A program made the position numbers and the translations under genes. This document shows, piece by piece, positions 50,764 through 59,372 of a stretch of DNA of 64,000 bases. The notes under the pieces are model-generated. The model was not told the origin of the DNA and did not search any database. It saw nothing but the letters and a program-made list of their open reading frames with translations. The stretch lies in the NCBI GenBank assembly GCA_035624215.1, contig DASPRY010000191.1:18398-82397 (forward strand), written 5' to 3'. Numbering within the stretch: the stretch's first letter is position 1; each line of letters starts with the position of its first letter. Source of the DNA: JAFAGX01 sp035624215. GTDB taxonomy: Bacteria; Acidobacteriota; Terriglobia; Terriglobales; Acidobacteriaceae.

Positions 50764-51207
50764 CTAATGAGGCAGGTAACCAGCCTCCATCGGCAGCTTG
50801 CCATCCACCTTGAGCACGTTCACGTGGTCGTCAATGGAGTGCACCTCTACAAGCCCCACCGCACCCGGAAGACTCTCTACATAGCGCAGCACATCGGCAT
50901 CAGAATCGACCAGCGCAAAGGATTCCCGATGCGAGGCAATAAAGGACTTTAACTGATCGCTGGAAATCTTGTTCAGGCGCTCCAGAGTCTCCTCCTCGCC
51001 GGGAGAATCCTTGTGCAGCACGATGAGCACGTCTTTTCCATCCGCCCACTTCCTCGCCTCCAACCGGAATAACTTGGCCAGATGAGCGGATGTGACCTCT
51101 CCCGTGCCGTTATCTTTGTTGACCACCACCGCCATGTGGTGCGCAAAGCACGGAGTTAAACAAAATAGCAGGAATGCAAACAACCACGATGCGCGAGAAA
51201 ACTTCAT
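50764..51207 (-). CDS. Exported PstS-like small substrate-binding protein
   Basis: 147 residues with a signal peptide (SWLFAFLLFCLTPCFA) and one PBP-like domain (AVVVNKDNGTGEVTSAHLAK; LPGAVGLVEV). It is about half the length of a full phosphate-binding protein and has no transporter genes beside it. Such single-domain proteins may bind anions or act in signalling. ATG 51207. No heme or lipobox. Confidence 0.72.
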   Translation of the reverse strand: MKFSRASWLFAFLLFCLTPCFAHHMAVVVNKDNGTGEVTSAHLAKLFRLEARKWADGKDVLIVLHKDSPGEEETLERLNKISSDQLKSFIASHRESFALVDSDADVLRYVESLPGAVGLVEVHSIDDHVNVLKVDGKLPMEAGYLPH

Positions 51208-51346
51208 ATGCCATCACCTCGACCCAGACTGAGGGTAAGAGAATTTTGCCTGTTAGTTGTAATGAAAGTGTAAAAACCAGGCGGTAAGGAGTTACGCTGG
51301 TAATCAGCCGATCAGGTACGTAAGCGTGTCCAGGGTTCGTGGGGGA

Positions 51347-52228
51347 CTATTCGATAGGCTCGACCATCGGAATCGCTTCCCGAAGTTTGCGATCCGGCAT
51401 CTGCACCACCATAATTGCCACCAACACTAAAAGGATGCCTACTCCTTGCACTGGCCGCATTACTTCTCCCAGAATCACGGCCGCAATTACGATGGAGAAT
51501 ACCGGCTCCATGCAGCTCACCACGACCGCGCGGGTCGGCTCCAGATGTTGCAACCCAGCAAAGTAAAATGCGAACGGCACCAGTACGGAAAGCAGTGAGA
51601 ACACCAGCAGGAACAGCCACTGCGCGCCAGAGTAATGTGCGGCAGCTATCTTCCAGGGTGGGTTAATGACCATCCAGAACAGTGTCGCTGTGAGGATCAC
51701 ATACAGAAGTACGGTCCAGCGGTCATAACGAGCCAGAAGGCTATGGCCAGCGAGGTTGTAAAACGCGAAGGAAAAGGCGGCCAGCGTCCCCGCTGCGAAA
51801 CCTATCATATCGAGGTGGAATCCTCCAGGCGCCAGGATTCCGATGACTAGCGCCACTCCGCATAGCGCCAGCGCTACCGCCAGGACGCGCTGCAGCGTGG
51901 GTTTTTGCCGCCCACGGGCCACAGCATAGAGCAGGACCCAGACCGGCGCGGTGTATTGCAGGATGATCGCGGTCGCCACGTTGGTTCTTTGAATCGCGAG
52001 GTAATAGAAGTAATTTGAGGCGGCTACTCCGAAAATTCCCAACAGGAACATTCGCCCGAAATCGGCAGCCGGTATCTTCAGTCGGCGCCAGCCGCGCATC
52101 GTTCCCAAGACACACGTCAGCAGTACAAAAGAGAACGTCGTACGGCTTTGTGACAGGATCAGCGGATCAATGGGACGCAAAACCTCGCCCCGCGGCAGGA
52201 GGCGGCCAGTGAAAGCGGCGCGACCCAT
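51347..52228 (-). CDS. EamA-family (DMT) transporter, 5' end uncertain
   Basis: At least nine membrane helices in 293 residues and two EamA repeats, for example AAVILGEVMRPVQGVGILLV. ATG 52228 cuts into the first helix: the in-frame codons just upstream read YLYIASATFLWGVAATMGR, clearly the normal first helix of the family. Upstream of that the frame stays open to about 52366, but no ATG, GTG or TTG occurs; only a CTG at 52348 is available. The gene may use a rare start, be mis-sequenced or have lost its start. Substrate unknown. Confidence 0.8.
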   Translation of the reverse strand: MGRAAFTGRLLPRGEVLRPIDPLILSQSRTTFSFVLLTCVLGTMRGWRRLKIPAADFGRMFLLGIFGVAASNYFYYLAIQRTNVATAIILQYTAPVWVLLYAVARGRQKPTLQRVLAVALALCGVALVIGILAPGGFHLDMIGFAAGTLAAFSFAFYNLAGHSLLARYDRWTVLLYVILTATLFWMVINPPWKIAAAHYSGAQWLFLLVFSLLSVLVPFAFYFAGLQHLEPTRAVVVSCMEPVFSIVIAAVILGEVMRPVQGVGILLVLVAIMVVQMPDRKLREAIPMVEPIE

Positions 52229-52411
52229 CGTGGCCGCGACTCCCCACAGAAAGGTGGCGCTGGCGATATAGAGATATCCGCGAACCGGATGGCGGTTCCG
52301 TTTCTCGATTTCCGAGTGTTGGTGGTCGATTCCAAAAGCATAAACCAGGGAGGGCGCGCGGAAAAATTAGCTCTATCCTTCGTATCCTCCGCGGTTAACC
52401 TCCCTGTTCGT

Positions 52412-52813
52412 TCACTTATCCAGATACTCGATGGTGTAGGTGATCTTGGCAGTTTTACTGAGCATCGCCGAAACCGAACAGTACTTTTCTTCGGACAAGC
52501 GCACCGCATCTTCCACCGCCTTGTGAGAGACTTTGCCGCCAACCTTGTAAGTGAGGCGAATCGCGGTGAAAACGGTTGGCGGCTCGGCTGCGCGGTCTGC
52601 CTCTGCCTTTACTTCCACGCTGGTGAATGGCTCGCGCTTCTTGCGCAGAATAGCCACAACGTCGTAACCGGTGCAGCCGCACAACCCGATCAACACAAGT
52701 TCTACGGGGCTATTGCCATCCTTGCTGTCGCCGTCAACCACAATCCGGTGGCCGCTGCGGGCGACGCTTTCAAAACGCTGGTCCGCGAGCCAGGTCGCGC
52801 GAGCTTCAATCAT
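52412..52813 (-). CDS. OsmC/Ohr-family redox protein
   Basis: 133 residues with the OsmC fold: SPVELVLIGLCGCTGYDVV holds one reactive cysteine region and EEKYCSVSAMLSKTAKI the second. These proteins reduce organic peroxides or bind thiols. ATG 52813 is preferred to the ATG six bases before it because AGAGG is about 9 bases upstream. The CDF gene ends 60 bases or so away on the same strand. Confidence 0.87.
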   Translation of the reverse strand: MIEARATWLADQRFESVARSGHRIVVDGDSKDGNSPVELVLIGLCGCTGYDVVAILRKKREPFTSVEVKAEADRAAEPPTVFTAIRLTYKVGGKVSHKAVEDAVRLSEEKYCSVSAMLSKTAKITYTIEYLDK

Positions 52814-52859
52814 GAGCATCTGCCTCTTTGAAACTTTGATTTTTGATTGCTCTTCAAAC

Positions 52860-54290
52860 TTACCGCCGATTGTCCGTGCTCGGTTCGGGATGAATCAGCA
52901 CTCGAAACAGCTGCGGGGCGGCTTGTTTGAAGCGGATCTCCAATTCTGTTTGCACATCGTGTACCCGCGAAAGCGGCAAGTCGTCGGAAAATGTGCAGTG
53001 GCAGGAGACGTAGGTCCGCCCACGCACGCGTTTCACTTCTACCTCGTGCACATCCAGCACCTCGGGAAACTCGGCCACGATGGCCTTCAGCTTCTTTTCC
53101 AGTTTGGCATCGCGTACGACTTCGTCACCCGCTTCAATGGTGGCTGGTTCGCTTTCAATGTGCGTCAGGATGGTAGAAATTTCCGGCACCTCCTGGCGAA
53201 TCTCCGATTCCAGCCTGGTCACGCGATCATGTGCTTCCTTCAGGGTCAGGCTCTCATCGAGTTCGAGATGCTGTTCAACATGCAAGCGTCCATGCAAATC
53301 CTGGATGCTCACGTCGTGCACATTAAGGTTGTGCCGCATCGCCACACCGCGCACGCGATCGAAAATATTCTCCTGCTGTGCCTGACGCGGAATGGAATGG
53401 ACAACCACATCAGCGTCGGGCAACACTGCGTGCACCGCTTCGGTCACGGCGTGGGCAACCTGCTCCGAGCGCTGAAAGGTCACGTTGCGGGACAAACCAA
53501 TGGAGAGGTCCGCAAAGTACCGGTTCCCGGCGCGACGAATTCGCACGCGATCCACTTCCAGCAGACCATCCACCCTGGAAACCGCCGCAACAATGTTCGC
53601 GCGAATCCCGGCCGGGGCGGCATCGAGCAGCGCATCGATGGTTCTACGAGCCAGCCTCGAACTTACGTAGACAACCACTCCGGCGACAAACAAAGCGGCA
53701 ATCGGATCGGCGATCCGCAGCCAGCCTACGCCATAGGTTCGTCCCAGCAGCACCAGCAAAAGCCCAAGCGCAACCACGCCGGTTGACCAGACGTCGGTGG
53801 AGAAGTGCAACGCGTCGGCCTCCAGTGCCTGGCTGTCGTACTTGGCGGCGATCTTGCTTAGCACGCGGGAACGCCAGAAATCCACCGCCATCGACGTGAA
53901 CAGCACCAGAAATGCCGCGATGCTGGGATCAACTTCGACATGGTGAAAAAACAACCTCCGGATCGCTTCATATACGATCCACACGCAGGTCAGCAGGAGC
54001 AGGCCCGTTTCGATAAAAGCCGAAAAATTCTCCACTTTGCCGTGGCCATATTGATGCTCAGCGTCGGCGGGCTTGTCGGAAACGCGTACCGAGAAAAAGG
54101 TGACCACCGCGGCTATCAGGTCCAGCCCAGAGTGAGCAGCTTCCGACAAGACGCCTAAACTCCCCGTGGCCAGGCCAACAATCACTTTCAAAACAGTGAT
54201 CGCTACGGCAGCGAGAACCGAGTTTCCGGCCACCGCGCGCTTCTCCGCGCGCATTGCATCTGAGCTGTAGGTGACCGGCACCCCTGCCAT
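52860..54290 (-). CDS. Cation diffusion facilitator with three tandem dimer domains
   Basis: A six-helix CDF transporter part with metal-binding HSGLD and HFSTD, followed by three ferredoxin-like ZT_dimer domains at about residues 215-290, 295-370 and 395-470 (for example VRIRRAGNRYFADLSIG, DLHGRLHVEQHLELD and VKRVRGRTYVSCHCTF). CDF proteins export divalent metals such as Zn, Fe or Mn by proton exchange. Most have only one such domain; 476 residues is long for the family. ATG 54290 has no strong ribosome site and an extended frame reaches 54413. Confidence 0.87.
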   Translation of the reverse strand: MAGVPVTYSSDAMRAEKRAVAGNSVLAAVAITVLKVIVGLATGSLGVLSEAAHSGLDLIAAVVTFFSVRVSDKPADAEHQYGHGKVENFSAFIETGLLLLTCVWIVYEAIRRLFFHHVEVDPSIAAFLVLFTSMAVDFWRSRVLSKIAAKYDSQALEADALHFSTDVWSTGVVALGLLLVLLGRTYGVGWLRIADPIAALFVAGVVVYVSSRLARRTIDALLDAAPAGIRANIVAAVSRVDGLLEVDRVRIRRAGNRYFADLSIGLSRNVTFQRSEQVAHAVTEAVHAVLPDADVVVHSIPRQAQQENIFDRVRGVAMRHNLNVHDVSIQDLHGRLHVEQHLELDESLTLKEAHDRVTRLESEIRQEVPEISTILTHIESEPATIEAGDEVVRDAKLEKKLKAIVAEFPEVLDVHEVEVKRVRGRTYVSCHCTFSDDLPLSRVHDVQTELEIRFKQAAPQLFRVLIHPEPSTDNRR

Positions 54291-54364
54291 ACTGGCATTA
54301 TCGCTGCACGTCGAGTCTGGTGCCAAGCTGGAAAGAAATGGGCGGCTTCTGCCAATTGGGTTGG

Positions 54365-56854
54365 CTAATCCACTGAGCGCACGCTGCCCGGTGTATACAG
54401 AACGACCTGGCACCCAAGTGAAGAGCAGCTCAAGACTCCCTTTCTGAGCAGGAGTGTTGGACCATCATCGGGAAAAGGTATCTTGAATGCCGCTGAGCCA
54501 AGGATCTTTTCGGGGGATTTCAGCTTCTCTGAGCTATGCAGGATTTTGCTGTCCTCCACCTTCGAATCCCGCGCCATCAGCAAGAAGAATTCTGCCGAGC
54601 CTGTCTCCGTTTTCACGCCATCCAGCTTGATCGTGCGCAATGCGCTGAGTTCTTCAGCCCCGCTCCACCCGGCTGGATCCTTGGTGGTACCCGCTAATTT
54701 TTCCAAGCGGGCTTTGGTCTCCGGCATCTCGTCAGGCGCCATTGATGTGGACAACGCAAGCCTGTAAGTGCGAATCGCCTTCTCTTTCTTGTGTTCCTGC
54801 TCGTAGACCTGCCCAAGATGGTCACCAATCACCGCACTCTCGCTCAACTGCCAGGCAGCATCTAGGTACTTCTCCGCCTGGTCAAGGCTCCCCATGCGGA
54901 AATATACCCAGCCAAGCGAGTCCCAAAACGCAGCAAGCTTTGAGGTATGCCCGAGATCTTCTGTCTTCAAGTCGGAGAGTTTGACCTTCGAAGATGCTTC
55001 TTCCTCTTCACGCACAGCTCGCTCAACGTATTCGAGCGCGAGCGGAAGGTCAGTATTGCTATCCGCCAGTTCGTATCCGATGTCGTTGAACATCAGAGAA
55101 CTCGGTTCCAATTCCAACGCCTTCTTGTAGGCGGTCACTGCCTTTTCCTCATTGCCGGCCCGTAAATATGCGAACCCTAGCTGCGCATAAAGGACAGAGT
55201 GTTCCGGATTGAGCTTGATCGCAGATTCCTCGGCCGCAGCGGCTTCGCTGTACCGCTTCGCCGCGGACAGCGCGTTACCCAGCATTGAAAATGCATCGCC
55301 ATTGTCCGGCTCTGCCTTCACGATTTCCTGCAGAACGGAAACTGCCTTGGCGTACTCTTGTTGGCCCATAAGACCTGCGACCAGCGCCTTGTAGATCACT
55401 GGTTCATCTGGATCAGCCCGGTACCCTCTTTCAAGCGTCTCGAGTGCCTTGGATTTGTCGCCGGTGGTTACATAAAGCTGTGCCAGGGTCACCCAGGCGC
55501 GGGCGAATTTCGGGTCGGCTTTGACCGCGTCATTGAGAGAGTTAATCGCTCCGGGCACGTCTCCGACCCTGATTTCGCTCATAGCACTGCTGTAGTGATC
55601 CATAGCTTCAGCGTTATCACTCGCCTCAAGCTGCGCGACAGATCTCTGCAACGGGTTATAGGACGAATTCCCGAACGATAGCTCGACAAATCGTTCGTAA
55701 TCGTCAGCCACGACCTTGACAAATTTCTTGTAGCTCTCGTATCCATCCACCGGCACTTCCTGTTTCTTGACGATCAGCGTACGTTCGGTTCGCAGCTTCC
55801 CGTGCGCGAATGAATATGCGGCATGATATTCTGCGAAATCTTCCTTCACATCCACGCTGCGCGGAAGCTGCGGGGAAAAACCCTGAGGAAGTTCCACGTC
55901 CGACTCGTTTTTGTATTCTTGGATCGGCCCCAGGAAAATCGGGTGGCTCGGTTTACTGTCCGGAATCGCGCCTAACAGCGGAGGAAGTGGCAAGCTTATG
56001 CGCCGCTCCGACCACTGCGGAAAGTCTTTCCGGGAATAGGAGTAAGAAATCGTGAACGGGGTGTCGATCTTCTCCGGGGCGCTCGCCGTAACTTCGCTCA
56101 CCTCACCGGCGAAGCCGGAGTTATAAGAGATCTGCTGCACCAGATTGTTCCACTGGGTGACCGGCGTCCGCCGGAAGGCTTCGCGTATCAGAATTTCAGT
56201 GTCATTGCCTGAAACCGCGCGCTCGATCCTTCCCTGCAGAGTTCCATCCTCTTTGAGTTTCGCGTCAATGCGGAATCTTTCTGACCCCTTTATTGGTGAC
56301 TCCGTCGGCGTGGTGATCAGTAAAGCCGGTTTCTCCGCTGGAATCACCAACGCCTGCTTGTCCCGCAGCACTCCCAACAAATACCCGTACGGCGCGACCT
56401 CCGCCGTCGTATCCAGCCATAGGTAGCCTGTCCCCTGCGGTACGGCGGTGATGACGTGATCGAACTGCGAGGGCGAGGGCACATCCTGATCGACTTCATG
56501 AAATGTATTGATTAACGCCGGATACGCCTTAATCCCGGCTGCCTGCAGCAGAGCGGCCAGGAGCGTGTGCTTGTCTTTGCAATCTCCGTATTGGTTGCCG
56601 AGAACCTCTGCCGCGAAATGCGGCTGATAACGCCCGATACCAAAAGCCACGCCGATGTAACGAAATTGCGTGCTTACATAGTTGTAGATGGCGCGGACTT
56701 TGGCATCTTCGTCAGCAGCATTCTTCGTAATCTCGACCGCTTTCGCCTGAATTTCTGGATTGGGCTTCACCCGGTCCAGTTGCAGCTTGTTGTACCAATC
56801 GCCGATTTCCTCCCAGCTCCGAAATGTGGAAACCTGAACATCGGGCCCCGGCAA
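54365..56854 (-). CDS. Transglutaminase/TPR half of an interrupted DUF3857 protein
   Basis: This 829-residue frame, opened here at TTG 56854, continues without a frameshift from the DUF3857 part across a single TAA at 56900-56902. The transglutaminase core is present with its triad: Cys in YGDCKDKH, His in FDHVITAV and Asp in WLDTTA. TPR units follow from about residue 430 to 720 (RAWVTLAQLYVTTGDKSKAL), and a C-terminal domain of about 90 residues. In intact relatives the two parts form one exported protein. Here they may be two polypeptides, a readthrough product or a recent pseudogene. Confidence 0.78.
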   Translation of the reverse strand: MPGPDVQVSTFRSWEEIGDWYNKLQLDRVKPNPEIQAKAVEITKNAADEDAKVRAIYNYVSTQFRYIGVAFGIGRYQPHFAAEVLGNQYGDCKDKHTLLAALLQAAGIKAYPALINTFHEVDQDVPSPSQFDHVITAVPQGTGYLWLDTTAEVAPYGYLLGVLRDKQALVIPAEKPALLITTPTESPIKGSERFRIDAKLKEDGTLQGRIERAVSGNDTEILIREAFRRTPVTQWNNLVQQISYNSGFAGEVSEVTASAPEKIDTPFTISYSYSRKDFPQWSERRISLPLPPLLGAIPDSKPSHPIFLGPIQEYKNESDVELPQGFSPQLPRSVDVKEDFAEYHAAYSFAHGKLRTERTLIVKKQEVPVDGYESYKKFVKVVADDYERFVELSFGNSSYNPLQRSVAQLEASDNAEAMDHYSSAMSEIRVGDVPGAINSLNDAVKADPKFARAWVTLAQLYVTTGDKSKALETLERGYRADPDEPVIYKALVAGLMGQQEYAKAVSVLQEIVKAEPDNGDAFSMLGNALSAAKRYSEAAAAEESAIKLNPEHSVLYAQLGFAYLRAGNEEKAVTAYKKALELEPSSLMFNDIGYELADSNTDLPLALEYVERAVREEEEASSKVKLSDLKTEDLGHTSKLAAFWDSLGWVYFRMGSLDQAEKYLDAAWQLSESAVIGDHLGQVYEQEHKKEKAIRTYRLALSTSMAPDEMPETKARLEKLAGTTKDPAGWSGAEELSALRTIKLDGVKTETGSAEFFLLMARDSKVEDSKILHSSEKLKSPEKILGSAAFKIPFPDDGPTLLLRKGVLSCSSLGCQVVLYTPGSVRSVD

Positions 56855-56899
56855 CTTGCCACGCGCCAGCTGATAAGCCTGGTTGTCTTGCTCCTTTTT

Positions 56900-57598
56900 T
56901 TACTCGTCCGCCGGCTTCTGCTCCAACTGCGAGTACTTCCAGGCGAAAACCCGCCGTGAACCCTCGTCGCTGATGACCGGTTTGTATCCCGGGCTCTTCC
57001 ACTTTATGTCTCGCTCCCGCGGCACGCTGATTTCGAGTTCCTGGTCCAACACTATGGCGTCGTGGGTGAAGTTGAACGCCAGCCAGAACTGACCCGGCGC
57101 CAACGGCTTGGTCGTATGCCAGTGAGTTTGCGTCTCCAGCACGTCGCCCACACTCAAGCCTTTCACGGCCACGTGCTTCTCGCGCAAGTCACTGTAAAAC
57201 GGCGCCTGGCGGGTGATTTCAGCCGGCATGTCCTGAATATTCTCCGGGGGACTGGCGATGACCGTCCCATCCGGCTTCCGCACACGCACGTAGTCGATCT
57301 CCAGGCTCTGGGTCCCGCTCTCATAGGGGAAGGTCAACACCCCGTATCGCTGTATGGCCGCATCCGACTGAATGCGGACCCGTGCGGTAGTCTCACGCGT
57401 GCCGGTCCCATCGTTCTCGAAGACAATTCTCGTCTGGTCCTGCTCGCCGAGGAAAGCTTCTTTGGAATAATCAGGCTTTTTTTCTGCGAGCTGACTCGCG
57501 GCGCTCGCAGGTGGTGCTGGTGGTGGGACTTGGGCCTGAATCATGCCAACAGCCGCCAACAAAATAACCAGATACAGGCGCCGGCCATACTTCCACAT
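56900..57598 (-). CDS. Signal peptide and DUF3857 half of the interrupted protein
   Basis: A 232-residue N-terminal part with signal peptide (LYLVILLAAVGMIQA) and the DUF3857 domain (VFENDGTGTRETTARVRI; YGVLTFPYESGTQSLEIDYV). It ends at TAA in a run GAGTAAAAAAAGGAG. The codons after the stop, KKEQDNQAYQLARGKLPG, are in the same frame and continue into the transglutaminase part. ATG 57598 has no obvious ribosome site. Confidence 0.75.
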   Translation of the reverse strand: MWKYGRRLYLVILLAAVGMIQAQVPPPAPPASAASQLAEKKPDYSKEAFLGEQDQTRIVFENDGTGTRETTARVRIQSDAAIQRYGVLTFPYESGTQSLEIDYVRVRKPDGTVIASPPENIQDMPAEITRQAPFYSDLREKHVAVKGLSVGDVLETQTHWHTTKPLAPGQFWLAFNFTHDAIVLDQELEISVPRERDIKWKSPGYKPVISDEGSRRVFAWKYSQLEQKPADE

Positions 57599-57714
57599 AA
57601 ACTTGCACCGTTTGTACTCTGCACGGCAAGAAAAGGCAAGCACCCACTTCGCAGATGATTGGTTGTTCTGCCGGGGCTTTGCCCAAGAAGTGCTGGGATC
57701 TCGGTCCAGCCCCC

Positions 57715-57863
57715 ATGTCATCCCGAAACCGCGTTAGCCGGTGAGGGATCCTACGGCGGCTTGCACTGTAAGTGGCGTAAACAGGGCCGTCAGTCCCGCG
57801 TGCGCCTGTAATGGTTCTGCGCTTTTCGTAAGATCCCTCGCGCACGGCGCATCGGGATGACAT
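57715..57863. repeat. Dispersed palindromic element (ATGTCATCCCGA type)
   Basis: Perfect 12-base ends ATGTCATCCCGA (57715-57726) and TCGGGATGACAT (57852-57863) enclose the typical phrases GTGAGGGATC and AGATCCCTCGC. It resembles the elements at 39737 and 43183. Confidence 0.65.
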
Positions 57864-58023
57864 CTTCGCCAGGGACTGCTATTTACTAGGCAAAGCTTTC
57901 TGCCGGTAATTCCAGGAAGAGATCGAGCCCACGTGCTCCTTTGCCAGATTGACTACCTATGTCTGGTCTGCCTCAGCAATCGCTGCTAAAATTGCTGTAA
58001 AGCAAGATTTTCGCCCGCTGCGT

Positions 58024-58099
58024 GGGGCTATAGCTCAGCTGGGAGAGCGCATCGTTCGCAACGATGAGGTCGTCGGTTCGATCCCGACTAGCTCCACCA
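58024..58099 (+). tRNA. tRNA-Ala, anticodon CGC
   Basis: A full cloverleaf of 76 bases including an encoded CCA. Acceptor arms GGGGCTA and TAGCTCC pair, the D arm is GCTC-AGCTGGGA-GAGC, the anticodon stem CATCG/CGATG encloses TTCGCAA with anticodon CGC, and the T arm GTCGG-TTCGATC-CCGAC is standard. Confidence 0.95.
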
Positions 58100-58458
58100 T
58101 TTCCTGAAGCCGGACGTGCGAGTAGTGTTGCAACCTCAGCGGATCACGGCTTAAACACATCTATCCGCAACGTCGCGGTGTAGTTCGGACTCACGAAGTC
58201 AGGCCCGAAGGGACGAGCGACCAGTATCCAGCCACGATTGCCGACGCACGCTTGCAGCCCCGTCCATACAAGATAGGAAGAAAGCTTACGGCGTTCGCCT
58301 ATGTTTCGCCATGTAAGAAATGCGCCAATCCTCCCAACTTATAGAAAACAAGGGAAATTGACGGGATTATGCAGTTTGACGCAAGATGAGGCGTACAATC
58401 CTCTGCATGATCTCGCGAATATTTGGAATATTCGGAGGTTACTGGGGAGGCGTGCGCA
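58100..58458. other. Intergenic region with a possible degraded coding remnant
   Basis: On the minus strand, codons ending at a TGA at 58144-58146 read as a coding-like C-terminus (WILVARPFGPDFVSPNYT, then ATLRIDVFKP), open back to about 58340 but lacking a start. It may be the tail of a lost gene. GGGGAGG at 58444-58450 belongs to the next gene. Nothing else is evident. Confidence 0.3.
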
Positions 58459-59238
58459 ATGGCAAAAGCTCACGAAGGAGAGACTACAAGTTTCGACCGG
58501 ATACTCACGGTGATCACGATAGTCATAATGTTGGTGACCATATTCACCGAGAAAAGTCGGACAAGTATTGTATCGGCGGCTGTGCTAATTTTCGTAGTCG
58601 CATTGCATCCCCTTACTCATGCGGTTGGAATAGGCAGGTCGAGAACTAGGCAATGGTCTGCTGGCATTACACTGGCCGCACTTACAACATTATGGGCAGC
58701 AGCTCAATGGCCTCCAACTTTACCGCCCACATCTTTCCTCCGCTATCAGGATATAAAGTTCCAACCGTTTACAGTTAACGTGCGGCCTCATATTGATCTG
58801 TCAATAATGAGTGATAGCCCGTTTGAGATACGAGCACACCAAGTAACCTTAATTCACGTAACTAACGGTTTGCCCAACCTTGCAGCCGTGCCTCAACGTG
58901 AAAAACTAATTTGGGATATGGTCGAAAATAGATTAAGTCAGGACAGGTCAGCACAGCCAGCGCTAAGGGACTTTTATGGTGAGTCCCTGCCACCAAAAAT
59001 AGTGACTATGATGGGAACCGATGGTCAACCGCTGACACCGGATCAAGCCATTGCACTCAAACCACAAGGGGGTGGCTTCGTATTTGTGCTATCTAAAATC
59101 GTATATGAAGAATCGGACGGAGAGCATGGCCTGGACATTTGTCTCTTTGTGCAAGACAACAATTCAGCCCCGCATCGCTGTGAGATTGGGCACAATGGCC
59201 CTTCAGAAATAAGGCTGAAGCATTGGTGGAATAAGTGA
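58459..59238 (+). CDS. Orphan membrane-anchored hypothetical protein
   Basis: 259 residues with three N-terminal membrane segments between about residues 14 and 85, followed by a soluble domain of about 165 residues that ends EIRLKHWWNK. No motif is recognised. The base composition is visibly richer in A+T and codon choice differs from neighbours, which may mean recent gain. GGGGAGGCGTGCGCA precedes ATG 58459, an excellent ribosome site, so it is likely translated. Confidence 0.65.
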   Translation: MAKAHEGETTSFDRILTVITIVIMLVTIFTEKSRTSIVSAAVLIFVVALHPLTHAVGIGRSRTRQWSAGITLAALTTLWAAAQWPPTLPPTSFLRYQDIKFQPFTVNVRPHIDLSIMSDSPFEIRAHQVTLIHVTNGLPNLAAVPQREKLIWDMVENRLSQDRSAQPALRDFYGESLPPKIVTMMGTDGQPLTPDQAIALKPQGGGFVFVLSKIVYEESDGEHGLDICLFVQDNNSAPHRCEIGHNGPSEIRLKHWWNK

Positions 59239-59372
59239 CTCAATGCGGCTCTTTGGGTTGTGAGTTCCTTGTATTCTAGATTCTCAGAATAGAGCAGGCG
59301 AAGAATGGTATCGCGGAAAAGAGACGGGTTTCCGCGGTCGTCGAATCGCCATGTCATCTCGCCAAGATAGGC

